From Enoplosus armatus (Eukaryota > Chordata > Actinopteri > Centrarchiformes > Enoplosidae): a stretch of DNA of 64,000 nt. Location: the NCBI RefSeq assembly GCF_043641665.1, contig NC_092189.1, forward strand, positions 15,468,833 to 15,532,832, in the 5' to 3' direction. Position numbers and translations under genes: made by a program. The notes below the pieces were generated by a model that saw only the letters and a list, made by a program, of their open reading frames with translations, was not told the DNA's origin and made no database searches. Positions 46,901 through 59,600 of this stretch are shown here, piece after piece (positions within the stretch are counted from its first letter, which is position 1; each line of letters begins with the position of its first letter).

Positions 46901-49900
46901 CGTTGAGCAGCCAGTTGAGGCACATGTCAACGCAGAGGGGAATGTTGACCAGGATGGACCTCTCCTCCTCCAGCCTCTCGTACAGAGCCGTCAGGCCGTG
47001 GATCATCTCCACCACATCCATCACGTGCTCCCCCTGCTGCAGCTCCTGCTCCCGAAAAACCTCCACAAGGCTGCTCAGCGCCACCAAATCCACTAGAAAC
47101 ACACATAGGTACGTATTTAGGAACATCATCTCTATTCAGAGCTGCACTTTTCTGTGCATATTTTAGAACATGCTGGATTTACGTTTTACTTGAGTCACTT
47201 TCATTGTGAACATGTGTATGTACAGTGCTGTATGCTGTTTATGTGACACATGTATGTAAGTAAGCATGTGTGAATTTTTTATACTTTTATATGGTTTGAA
47301 ATAAAGTAAACTATCAGTTTAAAAGCATGTACACAAGCATGCATATCCACATGCTGGAGCCTGAACACCTACGTTCGTACAAACGTGACTATACATTCAC
47401 TTTCGGCACACGCAGACACAGAGCAGGATCATCATCCTCACCTCGGCAAATGAGAGCACAAGCGACAGCAGTGCTTATTCGCCCTTTTTTTGCCCACTTA
47501 AGCCCTACCAGATGTTTCAAGAGCAGTGACACAAATTTGATTTCGCTCTTCTAAACTAATTTGATGGCCCATCCCTCGGAGTGGAGCTAAAAGGGTGTCC
47601 GTTGATGCCAGGTATAATTGGATAGCTCGATAATGAGGTAGAACAGAGAGAGGAGATAACAGGAGGATTCTCAGGGTTTGGAGAGAATCACCTAAAAATG
47701 TATTTCTGATGGGCTCTTATGCAGCACTGCTCAATCATTCACTAAGTGTGCAGTGAGAAAGAGGGAGAGTTCTGCAGTTATCAAGGCAGCCTGGCAATTA
47801 AATTCTGTCACTATTTCAACCAGTAGAGTGAGATAAGAGAGCGGAGAAAGAAAGACGAAGAGTCATTGAAAGAGGTTGGAAGTGGTCCGAGCATGCTGAG
47901 TTTTTTTTACAGCAACTCGGTACGTGGAAGAGAGAGAAGGTTGCAGGAGAAGGCAAAGAAGCAAATTGGGTGAACATGAATAAGGGAAAGTGCGAAATTG
48001 ACCACTTGCAGTGGAAAATATGAGCAGTGGGAGTTAGAGCACTGCAGGTAATGGATGATGGACGACATTAAGGGGCGGAGAGCATGAAGAGAGAAAGAAA
48101 GGCCAGGTTTCAGTTTCAGTAAAACCAAGAGAGCAAAGAATGTGAGCCATAAAAAAAAACACAAAACAATCATGAAGAGAAGCACTGGCACAATAGTAGG
48201 AAAAAATGGGCAGAAAGTGAAAGTGTCTGTCTGGAGTAGGATACCGTGACCCTGAGTAGTGCAGTGACCCTGAAGGGGCCTACATTCAAGCCTCAACCAT
48301 GCAGCAAAAACTAATTGCCTTCTTTTTTTATATGCTAAATGGACCAATTAATAGCTGTAATTACCTAGCATGCCAACGATCCAGGCCATGATGAAAACAA
48401 GGAAAGAAACCGGTGGCTGAGTGGCTCTTTAAGTTTATCAATACTTTGAATTTTCTGCATGTTAAAGACAATCGTAACGGAGAGTGCAGAGAATATTTTC
48501 CAAGTAGTGTAGAGAGGAGCAATGATTCCTTCGACAACTGAATAAAGAAATGTGCCACAGCTAATCATTATATCTCATTTCCCGAGGAGAGCTTGTCATA
48601 GTGGATTACTGATGGTGCAGGATAACAGCATGTCACTTAACCAGCCACCCCGGCATTGCAAACAGAAAACACCTTCGATGAAATACCGTACGTACATCTC
48701 AGAGCCTTCTGAACTCGCCGCAGCTTCATGGCTGTTCTGTATGCTGAGAACTTGATGTTGTTCAGATCCGCTAATAGAGGGAGAGAGAGAGAGGGAGATG
48801 GAAAGAGATTAGAGTAAATGAAAAGATGAGGGAAAACAAACCCATCCTGCACCACTCCACCCTGCCATCGAGGAATTACACATCACTATCTCTCCTTATG
48901 TTTATCACACCGCTGCAGAAATCATTAGCAGTGTATTGCATGGCTTATGTCCTCTCCTGTGTGTGTCTGTGCACATGCATGTGCGTCTCTAGCTGGGCAT
49001 GTGTGTGTGCGACAGCGTGCCTATCTCCCCATACAAGCTCCCCATGTCAGATCAGATTAACAGTAAAACACATGATGTCGTTTAATCACAATTAATTAAA
49101 GGCTAAGCAAAAAGCAATCACAGCGCTGGCAAATTGGGCCTCGTAGGTTAATGACAGTAGCGATGTAGTCCCTAAGGTGTTTGAAATACAGGCCCCTTAA
49201 TGAGCTGCGTGACAGGGCCTTCAAAGCAGAGGAGCGGTGGTGCTGTGCTGCTGCAGCCCAATGGGGGTCCTGGGCGACTGAGCACGACTCGGAGGGTGCT
49301 TTAATTGTCTCCTAACTCACCCAGCGCTTGGTACAGTTCTGTCATCTTTGGATGGTCCCAGCACGTTGTCTGGGCCTGATGGCTGGGAGAAGACAGAAAA
49401 AAATGAAACAATTTCGTGGAGTAGGCAAAGAATGGAGGTGCACATTTTCGGGCCAGAAAGATCAAGGTAAAAATGGAGTACAAATGAGCCGAGGGAGCAG
49501 AGACAGGCAGGTGTGGCAGACGGTAAATGAAGGGAGATCAGAGGGTAGTAAGTGAGAGAGAAAGAGGAGAAATAAGAGGGCAGGACAGGGCGACCATTGT
49601 TTACAAGACATTTCAGGCCTGTAAAGTGCAGACATACATGACAAAGAAATCAGGTTCAGGCATCAAAGTTAGATACTACTGCTGCTCTGCTGGAAATACA
49701 TTGCTAGAGGCTTCCCTCAGAGGCATTACATGAAATCCAAACCCGCACACACACATCAAAAACATACATTTACACCACCTTCCTATCAGACTACTAGCTC
49801 TATGGGCATATTCAGAAAATGTACCTTGAAAAAAAAGATCCAATAAAAAAGGACAAGCGCAGCAAAATAAATGAGAAACTCCAAAGCAGGAAGTTTGCCA

Positions 49901-52162
49901 GGACCCAGGGGCCTTTTAGGGCAGCACTCATCGTTTTACCTGTGCGAGCGCTCATTGATTGGTACCCAATGAAGTGCTGCTCAGATAGTGCTCCCACCCT
50001 CATTGGTTCAGCAATACAGCCCATAAAGAATTGACTAGCAGACTAAAACAAGACCCACAAGATTCTGTTGCAGATGATTAAGAAATAGTCTGTAGAGGAA
50101 CTGTACAAACGCTTGCACAGTTACAAACCAGCACACGCAAAAATACCATCCTCTAGGCATAAATACACACCTACACACACACACACACAGTTCATTGATA
50201 AAACCAGCAGAACTCTAAAGGTGAAATAGTATTGATGAGATAAATAGATAAACAGATGAGTGCTCTGGAAAATAGGGCTCTCAGTAGCTCAATAGAGTTT
50301 CCCTCTGAATCATTTAGTATGTATCTGCTTTCTTATGGTAACTCTGTACAAATGTTTGGGCAATGGAAAGATCTTTGAAAATGTGAAGCAAGTTGAATTC
50401 ATCCTACTCTGCTGTTGAGTATGTTTGTATAAAGGACATGTTAACTCGCAACCCATCATTGAGGAAAACAATCCAAGCCTCAACCCTAAAACAATAGATC
50501 GCAGATGGAATAGATGGTATTATGGAAAACAGGATGTGTCTAAATGTGGGCTGGATTTTCCAGTTAGAGATGTTATTTAACTGGTTAAATATGGTTAAAT
50601 GGTTTAATTTAGCTGGTATCTTTCTTCCAGACTTCTGAATTGTCGCCTAAGTGTCTCATTTTTTTATTCAAATATATCTGGTGCTTTGCTCGCTGATGTC
50701 CACTTTCCAGAATGGAAAAATAACCAAGCCAATCAGAGCTTTTTGGTGGGCAATTGTCAATACACATAGTGAAATGTGTCAAAAGTTGGATGAGCATTCC
50801 TCTGGAAACCCAGTACTAAAGTTAAATTAAGTTTTGACCCATCATTAAGCCCTGCAGTGGGTATCAGGCTGTACCCTGTCATAAATCTACTGGGCCCTCT
50901 GACAGGTGACACTATTCTCCATCCCAGACCTATAAAGTGCCTTTAAACTGTCTTTGAATCCTGAAGGGCAGATACTTGGCGTGGTTCACATTGGGAGTTT
51001 CTTTCCGTGCCAGAGTTGCAAAAATGTCAACAGAATAATCTGCCATAAAAATTGCAAAATAACCAAACAGAACACATTAACAGGTGTTAAACTGAACAAG
51101 GAAATTAAAACAAAAGGCAATTCAGTCTGATTATCAGGCTATAAAAGCTGGTACTCCTTATTGTTTCACCAAGGCCAAGAACACTGCCAGCCAGTCACAG
51201 AAGTAAGATAAGATAAGATAAGATAATCCTTTATTAATCTCTCAGCGGGGAAATGTGCATTGTTACAGCAGCATATAGGATAGTGCAATGGTAGGGACAT
51301 ATGTAAGAAAAACCAAGATATAATAAATAAAAACAATAAAGACCGTTATAAAAAAGCTACTAAAACTAAAAAACAACTATAATTTACAAATTTACAAATT
51401 CACAGAACGAAAGAAATAAAGGTAAAGGAACTATACTGTATTGCACATAGAGAGTGCAATACTTGCAAAAGTGCAAAAGTACTTTTGAGCATTTCTAGAA
51501 ACAGCCTCTTTCAGTGGCATTTGGTGAGGAGCTGTGGAATCCAAATCCATTCAGAGAAAACTTAACCTTTGTGGGAAAAATGTAACCAATGTCCTCCACA
51601 GACAGATCATACAATAACTTATTTATGACAGGAATAACAAAATGAATGAATCCGGCCTCCTAACCTGCCATGGAAAAAGTACAAACATCCCCACAATGCA
51701 GACACTGACCCTGAAGTTGCACTTACTTGATGTAGTAGGGCACTTTGTTCGGGGAGATGGCACGCTCCCACGGTATCTGCACTGAACCTGCGCAAACACA
51801 CAGAAACCAAATCAATTTCTAAATAGGCATGTCACGCATGAAAAGCCATTGTGCACAATGTCCCTGACAGCGTGTCCAGACGGGGTGTCCATTCAGACCT
51901 TCTTAACAGAGCGACTCTTGTGTACAACAGGCGCAGCAAAGCCAAAGAGACAAGTCTATTGTGTCGGGTTTCCACCGGGTGTTGGTTTGTTTGGCACGGC
52001 CTGATAGAAAACGGGAGGCAGAAGAGTCGGTGAGACGGGGTGACTGTGGCGCTTTAACCTGCCTCCAAACTGAACCACGGGGGGTTCAGCTGAGGATCAA
52101 ACACTGCACTGGAGGAAGCAAGAGGCAGACAATACGCACTGATACAGAGGCACACATGCAAC

Positions 52163-52196
<34 letters not shown>

Positions 52197-53584
52197 ATGT
52201 CATTGTCCATTATTGTATTATGGCAGACTTGTATGTTATTGCATATGTGGAAAACACACACGTACAAAGACTGCTGAAGTAGACTCAGAGGTAAAAATAC
52301 TCGATTACAGGTAAAAATCCTGCATTCAACATCCTACTTCTAGGACGTCTTATCAGTATTATCAGCGAAATGTACTTAGTATCAAAAGTAAAAGTACTCA
52401 TTACGCATTATGTATGTCCCCTTTGACTGACCTATCATTACATATTATATTATTAGATTGTTAATACTGATGTATCAATGTATAAGTTGCATTTAATATT
52501 GCAGCTGGAAGTCATGTGAACTACTTTATATACAGTTTGGTAGTTTAGTCCAAAGGGTCACAAGATAACTGTTATAATATTTAACAATATATTGTATTTT
52601 ATAAGATGATCTACTTTTGCAATGTAAAATCTTAATTTGAGCTCGTAGCTAGTGTTCCAGTAGCTGTCAGGTAAATGTATACTGGAGTAAAGAGTGCAAT
52701 ATTTCCCTCTGAAATGCAGTAAGGTAGCATACATGTACTCAGTTACATTCCATCGCGACACAAACCCAACCCACAAACTGTGTACAATAAGCACCATATG
52801 TGCTACGTGCTATATCAAGCAACACAGTGAAATATAAGCATCTTGGTGCATAAAAAAGCCAAACACAGACTCTAACCCAGACGTTCCTGCAGGGTGCAGT
52901 GGGCTGAGCTGGCGGTGGAGTAGCGCTATATAAGCCCCAGTGTGGCATCTCTGAGCCAGCGTGACAGCAGTAAAACTGGATGGGGCTGGCGAGGACACTG
53001 AAGGCACACAAGCATGCACCACTTCAGATACACTCGCACAGAGAGCCCCGCAACACACAGCGTTTCCATTTCTTCATCAGTTTAAACTTGGCAAAGTAAA
53101 TCACATTTCTTCAGCCCCCCCCCCCTCCCTGCCGCCTCTCTGTAGCCTTTGAAGAGCAGCAGGTAAAAGAAGAGACGGAATTCACAAATATGTATCTCTG
53201 CTCAAATGAGAGCAATGGCTGTTGTGATGAGCATCGCTGGGGATGCTTATCGCAACAGCGTGCTGGAACTGATGAAGACAGACGAACAAAGCCTGCCAGC
53301 TCCACCTCTAACCCAAATACACACACACACACACACACACACACTGGCAGCGTTTAATAGCCTTATCACAACAAAACTGCAATACGCCTATTCTTCTTTT
53401 CATCCCCCTCCACACTCGGAGACGGTGCCTTGGCACAGCACGGCACAGATTGGTGTGCGACATGAGGTAACAACTTCAAATAAGCAGAAGAGGACTCTTA
53501 CTGGAAAGGAAGTGCTGCGATCCGGGGCCAAAGTCTCTATGTGCATCCTGGAGCTGCTTCAGCCGCTCCTCTATGGAGCCCTGA

Positions 53585-53621
<37 letters not shown>

Positions 53622-56600
53622 CAGAGTTAAATCAAAGGGAATCACGCTGTTCATCCCTCTCCACCACAAATCCCCAAAATAGAAACGCACGCACACAAAC
53701 CACCTGCTTCTCCTCCATTAGTTAACTGCGGAATATAAATTATGTCTTTTTCCTCCGCTGCCCCTCTTGAAGGACTTTGAAAGCCTTTGAAGAGCAGCAG
53801 GTAGGAAATAAAGACAGAGATTACAAAATAATATATTTTGTCGAAACGAGGACAACGGTTCCTGGTTGCAGTGTGAAAAAGAGCTGGAGGAAATGAGAGA
53901 GTTTGCAAAGCCTCGCATGTGTTGCGTCAATGACCGTGGAGACTGCACTGACAAAATTAAGTTTGCCACTGCTTTTGTAAAAGCATTTCGCATCAGTTAT
54001 GTTTCCCACCAAATGGGATTTAGTCTGCCTAATCCTGGTTTACTTGAAATGTATTGGATTTAGCACATGAATCATTGTCAGCTGGATGTTTGAAACGCGT
54101 CCTCAAACAATGGGAGGTAAATCCACTCTTGGTGAGGTAGAGCTGCAGATAATAGAGGTGGAAGAGAAAGCAGAGAAATGTGAGGGGCCTTTAGACTTCA
54201 AAGGGAGGCAATGAGTCGCAGTGTGAAACGTCAGATATATCAAGTTAGCATTTCTCACTATACGCATGTCATCGCTCCCTCGCCAGAAAATAAAACAATA
54301 TAATCTGGGCCGTGATTTAAATTGGATGGGACTAATATAGAGCATTGTCAATGTGCCGTGGAGATGTTACTGCCAACTGCGTGCCGTTGTACAATCTATT
54401 TGTTGTACAGGCAATTTGGGCTGCCATAAGGAAGACAAATGACTAAATTATCCATCATCGACAAATATTAGCAAATCAAATTTGGAAATATATTTTCGCT
54501 GGCGTCAGAGCAGCCAAAACCAACAGGGCACCGGATGTTGCTGGGACTTAGCGTTTATCATTTTAATTAAGAGAGAAATGGGAAACACAGAGGGGGGGAA
54601 AAAAGTTTCTCCATTCTGCTTGCTTTCACAGCGAAAGATAGCAAAGATGCCAGGTCAGTGCATCTTATTGCTTCGAAATTAATTAATGCGGATGAGTAGA
54701 GATAGCAGATAGACCTGGGGTGCAAGCAAGGCAGCTCAAATACACAGAAAATTAGTTTTTTTTCTTTTCTAAAACCAACACCTGTCTCTTCATATGTCAC
54801 TTTGGGCTCTACTGATATCACAGAAACTCAGAGAACCATCCAAGATCTGGGAGATGAATATCTGCTGCTGACTAAGGACACTAAAAGCCTTTTTTTTTAA
54901 TCAATGTTGATCACCAGGGGGGTTTAGAGGCTCTCGCTTACTTCCTGAATCAAAGACCAGATGAGACAGTACATATTGTAGCACACACGGCATCAAAGAT
55001 TTAGCAGAAAGTGTCCTGTAAAATAACTTTTTCATGATGACTCGTTTTACCTCCAGTGCAAAGGGACATCAGTGGGGAGCAATTGATGAGCGACAATCCG
55101 TTCCTTAAATATATGAAACTGTGTGTGGTGACAATTTGTCTCCTTAATAATTCAGGCTCCAGGAAGTGTGTCATTGCAATTTTATGGAAGTGTGTCATTT
55201 TTTTTAATGCTTTTAACAATCATTTAAACTTAACTTAAACTCTGTCGTGGCCCTCATGAAAAAAAATACATTTTAATTGCAACAGAAGGAAGGTAGGCTA
55301 CTAACCTGTATAAAAATAAGACTGACAGATGTTCCTATTTATATAGAAACTCATTCCATCCCACACATTAGAAAAAAAGCTTGCCTATAGCTGCATCTGT
55401 AGGATATGAAGTACCTCGCTGGTTTTTCGAGCAAAGACCACTTGAACTCAATCAGTTTGGTCAAAGGAGTGTCCTAAAAATGGATCAACACAGCTAGAAA
55501 GTGTCTTTTAACAAATCCACACTAATTCTATACAGTATGAAATACATACTAATCATTGTGGTATATTGTTTCAGTAGTTACTTTACATACATGTCAACGC
55601 ACCATTTTATACTAACAGGAAATGATACAAGAAGTGTGACGTCAGATGTCAATCAAACTGCTACTTTGGAAAGATACTGCCAATTAGACATCAAAATATT
55701 TTTCCTAAGATCTAATACTCATTTATTTGTTTTTCAAGATTTTTTTGGAGCTGTTTCACCACCACCCACAGTTCATTTTTCAGCTGTCAGCTACTCCTCC
55801 GTTTCCTTTGTGCATTGTATTGTGGGAGAATAGCGTGCATCAATAGCACAATCAAAACGCGACTGCATTTAGTATGCATAATGTCTGGTTTGAGTATACT
55901 TTATTTTGACATTTTTCTAATGTTAAAACCCTACATGCTAAAATCCTGTTTAGAATCAGTATGCAGTATGGGACACTGCGTAAGAGTCTAAGACGCTTGG
56001 ACACAGCAGCACTTTGAGCAAAAGGCTAACATCAGCATGCTACAATGCTCACGGTGACAATAATAACATGCTGATGTTTAGCAGGTATAACATTTGCAGG
56101 TATAATGTTCACCATCTTGGTTTATTGTGTTAGCATGCTAACATTTGCGAATTAGCACTAAACACAAAGTACAGCTGAGGCTGATGGGGATGTCATTAGC
56201 TTTGAAGGTATTTAGTCAGAAACCACTATTGACCTGATGATGGTGCTATAGGGAAAAGCAGGGGATCATCAAAGTCATTAAGATGCATTGTCAGGGGACC
56301 ATAAATGTCTGTGCCAAGTTTCATCCCAATCCATCCATTAATTGTTGAGATATTTCAGTCTAGACCAAAGGACAGACCAACCATGCTGCTAGCATGGCTA
56401 AAGGCTACCTAAATCGACCTAAATCCTTCCATTAGCTGCTACCATGATATTCCAACCTAAGCCAAGATGTTGAGAAAATGTTCAGAAAGCACCAGCATGG
56501 TGTAGCTGTGATTACAAACAGTCCACTAGGTTTCAAATGGAGGACAAAGGCTTAAGTTGAAGTGATCGACTTTATCTGCTTCACTCAGAGCAGAGATCAT

Positions 56601-59600
56601 GGAAAAAACACTGGCTTACAAATCAAAGCCACAGCTAGTCTGTACTCATCTGCTCTGTTTTGTTCCGTTGTGTTCTCCCCATGAACTGTCTCATTCTGGG
56701 CTATTACAAGGCCACAGAGGCAACATGAAAGCAGTAAAGAGTCAGGGAGCAGCGAGTAAGCAAAGTGGATACTGGAAATTCATTTCTCAGAATTGTTGAA
56801 GGGACGTTAAAATCACCGTCAGACGAGGGCGAGGGAGACAGAGAGGAGGAGAGGCTGGAGTGGCAATTAAAACATTATGACGAGGCCACAAACGACAGGC
56901 TGTGGAGAGGGTGTCATGAAGGTTATCTAATGGGAACAGGATGTTCGAACATGAGGTGTAGTGACGGCTGAGTGGGGTTTTGTTGTGCTTGTAGGAGCGC
57001 TGGTGGAGAAAGTAGTCTAAAGCTGGAAAATTGCACGCTGCAGAGTTACAGAAATGCTCACTGGATAATGCATCCATACATTCAGCTAAGCATCGCGGGG
57101 GGAGGCCTGTCCAGTTCAATGAATCCAAGGCACTTTATTCTTGAAAATTTTAAAAGGCTTTAAGAGTGAGTACCTTGGATTCATTGAAGATTTGCCCTCT
57201 TCATGTACATGCATGGGTTCAAATCTTTACACATTTCATTTTCAAGAATAAGTTAGTTATTCTCTCTCTCTCTCTCTGTCTATATATACATATATACACA
57301 CACATATATCTATATATAGCTAAAGAACACCATGTTTTTCTTGTCTCCTTTAAGTGTGTTCACAAAAAAAAAGTGAGCTCAACTCATCTCATGAACAAAG
57401 TGCTGCTGAAAAACAACAGCTGTTAAAAAACAGGTCCATACTGAGACTAGTCTGTTAAAGCTGTTAATGTAAACTCAAGACGTGCTGCAGCTGCTTTACA
57501 GTAAACATATAATAATAAAGGTTAGAAAAAGATGTACAGAAATATAACTGTACAGCCTGTATTCAAAAGGTGAGCAGAAGAGTTAAATAGTTAAATATTC
57601 AAGATTTGTTGTTAGGGAGCTAGAGGTGGAGCTTGCACACTAATGTACATTTTATGTCTTTATTCAATAGCCGACTGTAAGGAGACGACTGAAAATGACG
57701 GGGAAATGGTCGGTGCCTCAGCCCCTAGACCATCAGCCTGTAATGTTCAGATTGACACTACTTTCCTAACTGGACAATTGTTGATATTTCACATGCATAT
57801 GGTGTTATGAACCATAGTCCAGTGGTTTTAATGATCCCTGTGAGTAACTGGCATTTATCTATCAGCTCGCAAACCTTCTCTGAGAATTTGTCACCACACA
57901 CACACGTCCCTTTATCCAACCGCTGACACACCGACGTCCTTCACAAGCTCGGAAAGATATAAGAGACATAAAGCAGTTGGAAGCCTGAGGTGCTGGCTCC
58001 ATTGGAGCCTCATATAAACCCTTAACTTGCATGAGGACAAAAAATAGCACATGGAATCACTCGTTAATGCCTCGCTTAAATTTGACTTCTGGAAAAGCTG
58101 CTGCTGACAATGTCAAACAGAAAACATGGACCTGTCAGTGAACTCTACCTGAAGCACTTTCCATCTGCTGTTGAGATGCTCCAGGGCGCGGGCATTCTCC
58201 ATCGACAAATGGACATCAGAGATAGCCAGCTGGTGGGCCAGATCATTGATGTGCTTCATGCCCTCCTTCACCTGGGTCAGCTCCTCCTTAAATAACTGGA
58301 GTACGAGAGAGAGCAGCGTACAGAGAGGTTGATGGAAAAGACAGAAGAGAAAGAGAAAACAGCTGAAATACAAAACATATTAAATTTAGAAAAATATTAG
58401 ACACAGGCAAACATCCAGTCTGGACAAACTCCACTGAAATCAATTGAAATGCGATCCATTAGTGTTTATACATCAGCTCTGTTTTAGAAACGATTTGGCA
58501 GCAGCCATGGATCAAAGAAAAACAATGTATAATGATATGGGAATCGCATCAGTGTCTGATCATAGTAGATTTGATGTGTGAACAATGAGGGAAACCAGGG
58601 AGTTTATAAAGTAAACGTGCAGTGTGGGTGTGTAGGAAGCTCATGTGTACATACGGCAGTCTGTTTATTAATCATTTTGCACTGTAGGGTGTATGAAATC
58701 AGTTTTCAGTATTTCTTTTTTAGTTTGTGAAACTTAACCGTGCGGAACTCGAAAGAAACATATATCTAAAAGTGGGCAAACAAAGACGCCCGATAAATAA
58801 ATAAAGAGGACATAATTGTGACAAGAATATGTTCCCGTGTGACATGTTTTTACTATAATTTTTTTTGGCACTGATGTTTTTATTTGACAGCACACAGTGG
58901 AGACATAAATAAAAGATTGGAAGTGAAAGGTACTGTGCGCCATTCAAAACTAGCAAGCTGTGACTGCATGGCATGAACTCAGCCCTAGGATCGCCTGAAG
59001 TCACACGATTTTTAGGGATTACTTCCCTGCATTTTCTTCCGTTTGAATGACAGGATCTGGATTCTTGTAGAAATATTCAACTCCGGCACATTAATATAAT
59101 GTTCAAACACAAATGTGGCTGAAATCAAATTAAGGTTTTCTTGTTCACCATGATGGATGATCTACTGTAGCTTGAGCAATTTGTAACCCTGTGGAGGCTG
59201 TTCGTCACACTGCGTAGATGTGAAATTCACCAAATGGCTTCTTTTAATGGCAGGAAATGAATCCCTGATATCTGCAAATGTGCTGACTGAGTCTTGACAC
59301 CAGCGGGAACGATGTAAGAGGGAGAGGCCACAAAAATGACAAGCAGAAATGTAAAAAATGCATCAACCTTATATGTGAGGATTTGCTGCTTTTCTCAGTT
59401 CCATGTGATAGTAAACTGATATCTTTTGGTTTTGGACTGTTGATCGGACAAAACAAGGCATTTAAAGATGTCAGTTTGGGATTTTGGAAAGCTGTGAGAG
59501 GCATTTTTTATAGTCATTAATTTATTCAATCAATATTGAAAATAAGCCTTAGTCGCAGCCCTATATCCATGTGTCGGCTTTTGCATGTGTCTGTGTGTAA

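Larger units (their letters stand above)
36688..53580 (-). other. drp2: drp2 exons for WW, EF-hand-like and ZZ domains (dystroglycan-binding module)
   Basis: Ten exons encode visible residues about 215-594. The WW domain is split over 51727-51787 and 49321-49382 ([33 protein letters not shown]), with both tryptophans and the tyrosine pair present. The EF-hand-like region spans 48696-48770 to 41761-41918 ([74 protein letters not shown]). The 86-bp exon at 43920-44005 is easily missed because its surrounding ORF is short. The ZZ zinc finger (39115-39281, 37732-37843) keeps [18 protein letters not shown] and [10 protein letters not shown]. The 36688-36824 exon encodes [10 protein letters not shown] and [15 protein letters not shown]. 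This module binds the beta-dystroglycan tail in the family. Confidence 0.95.
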
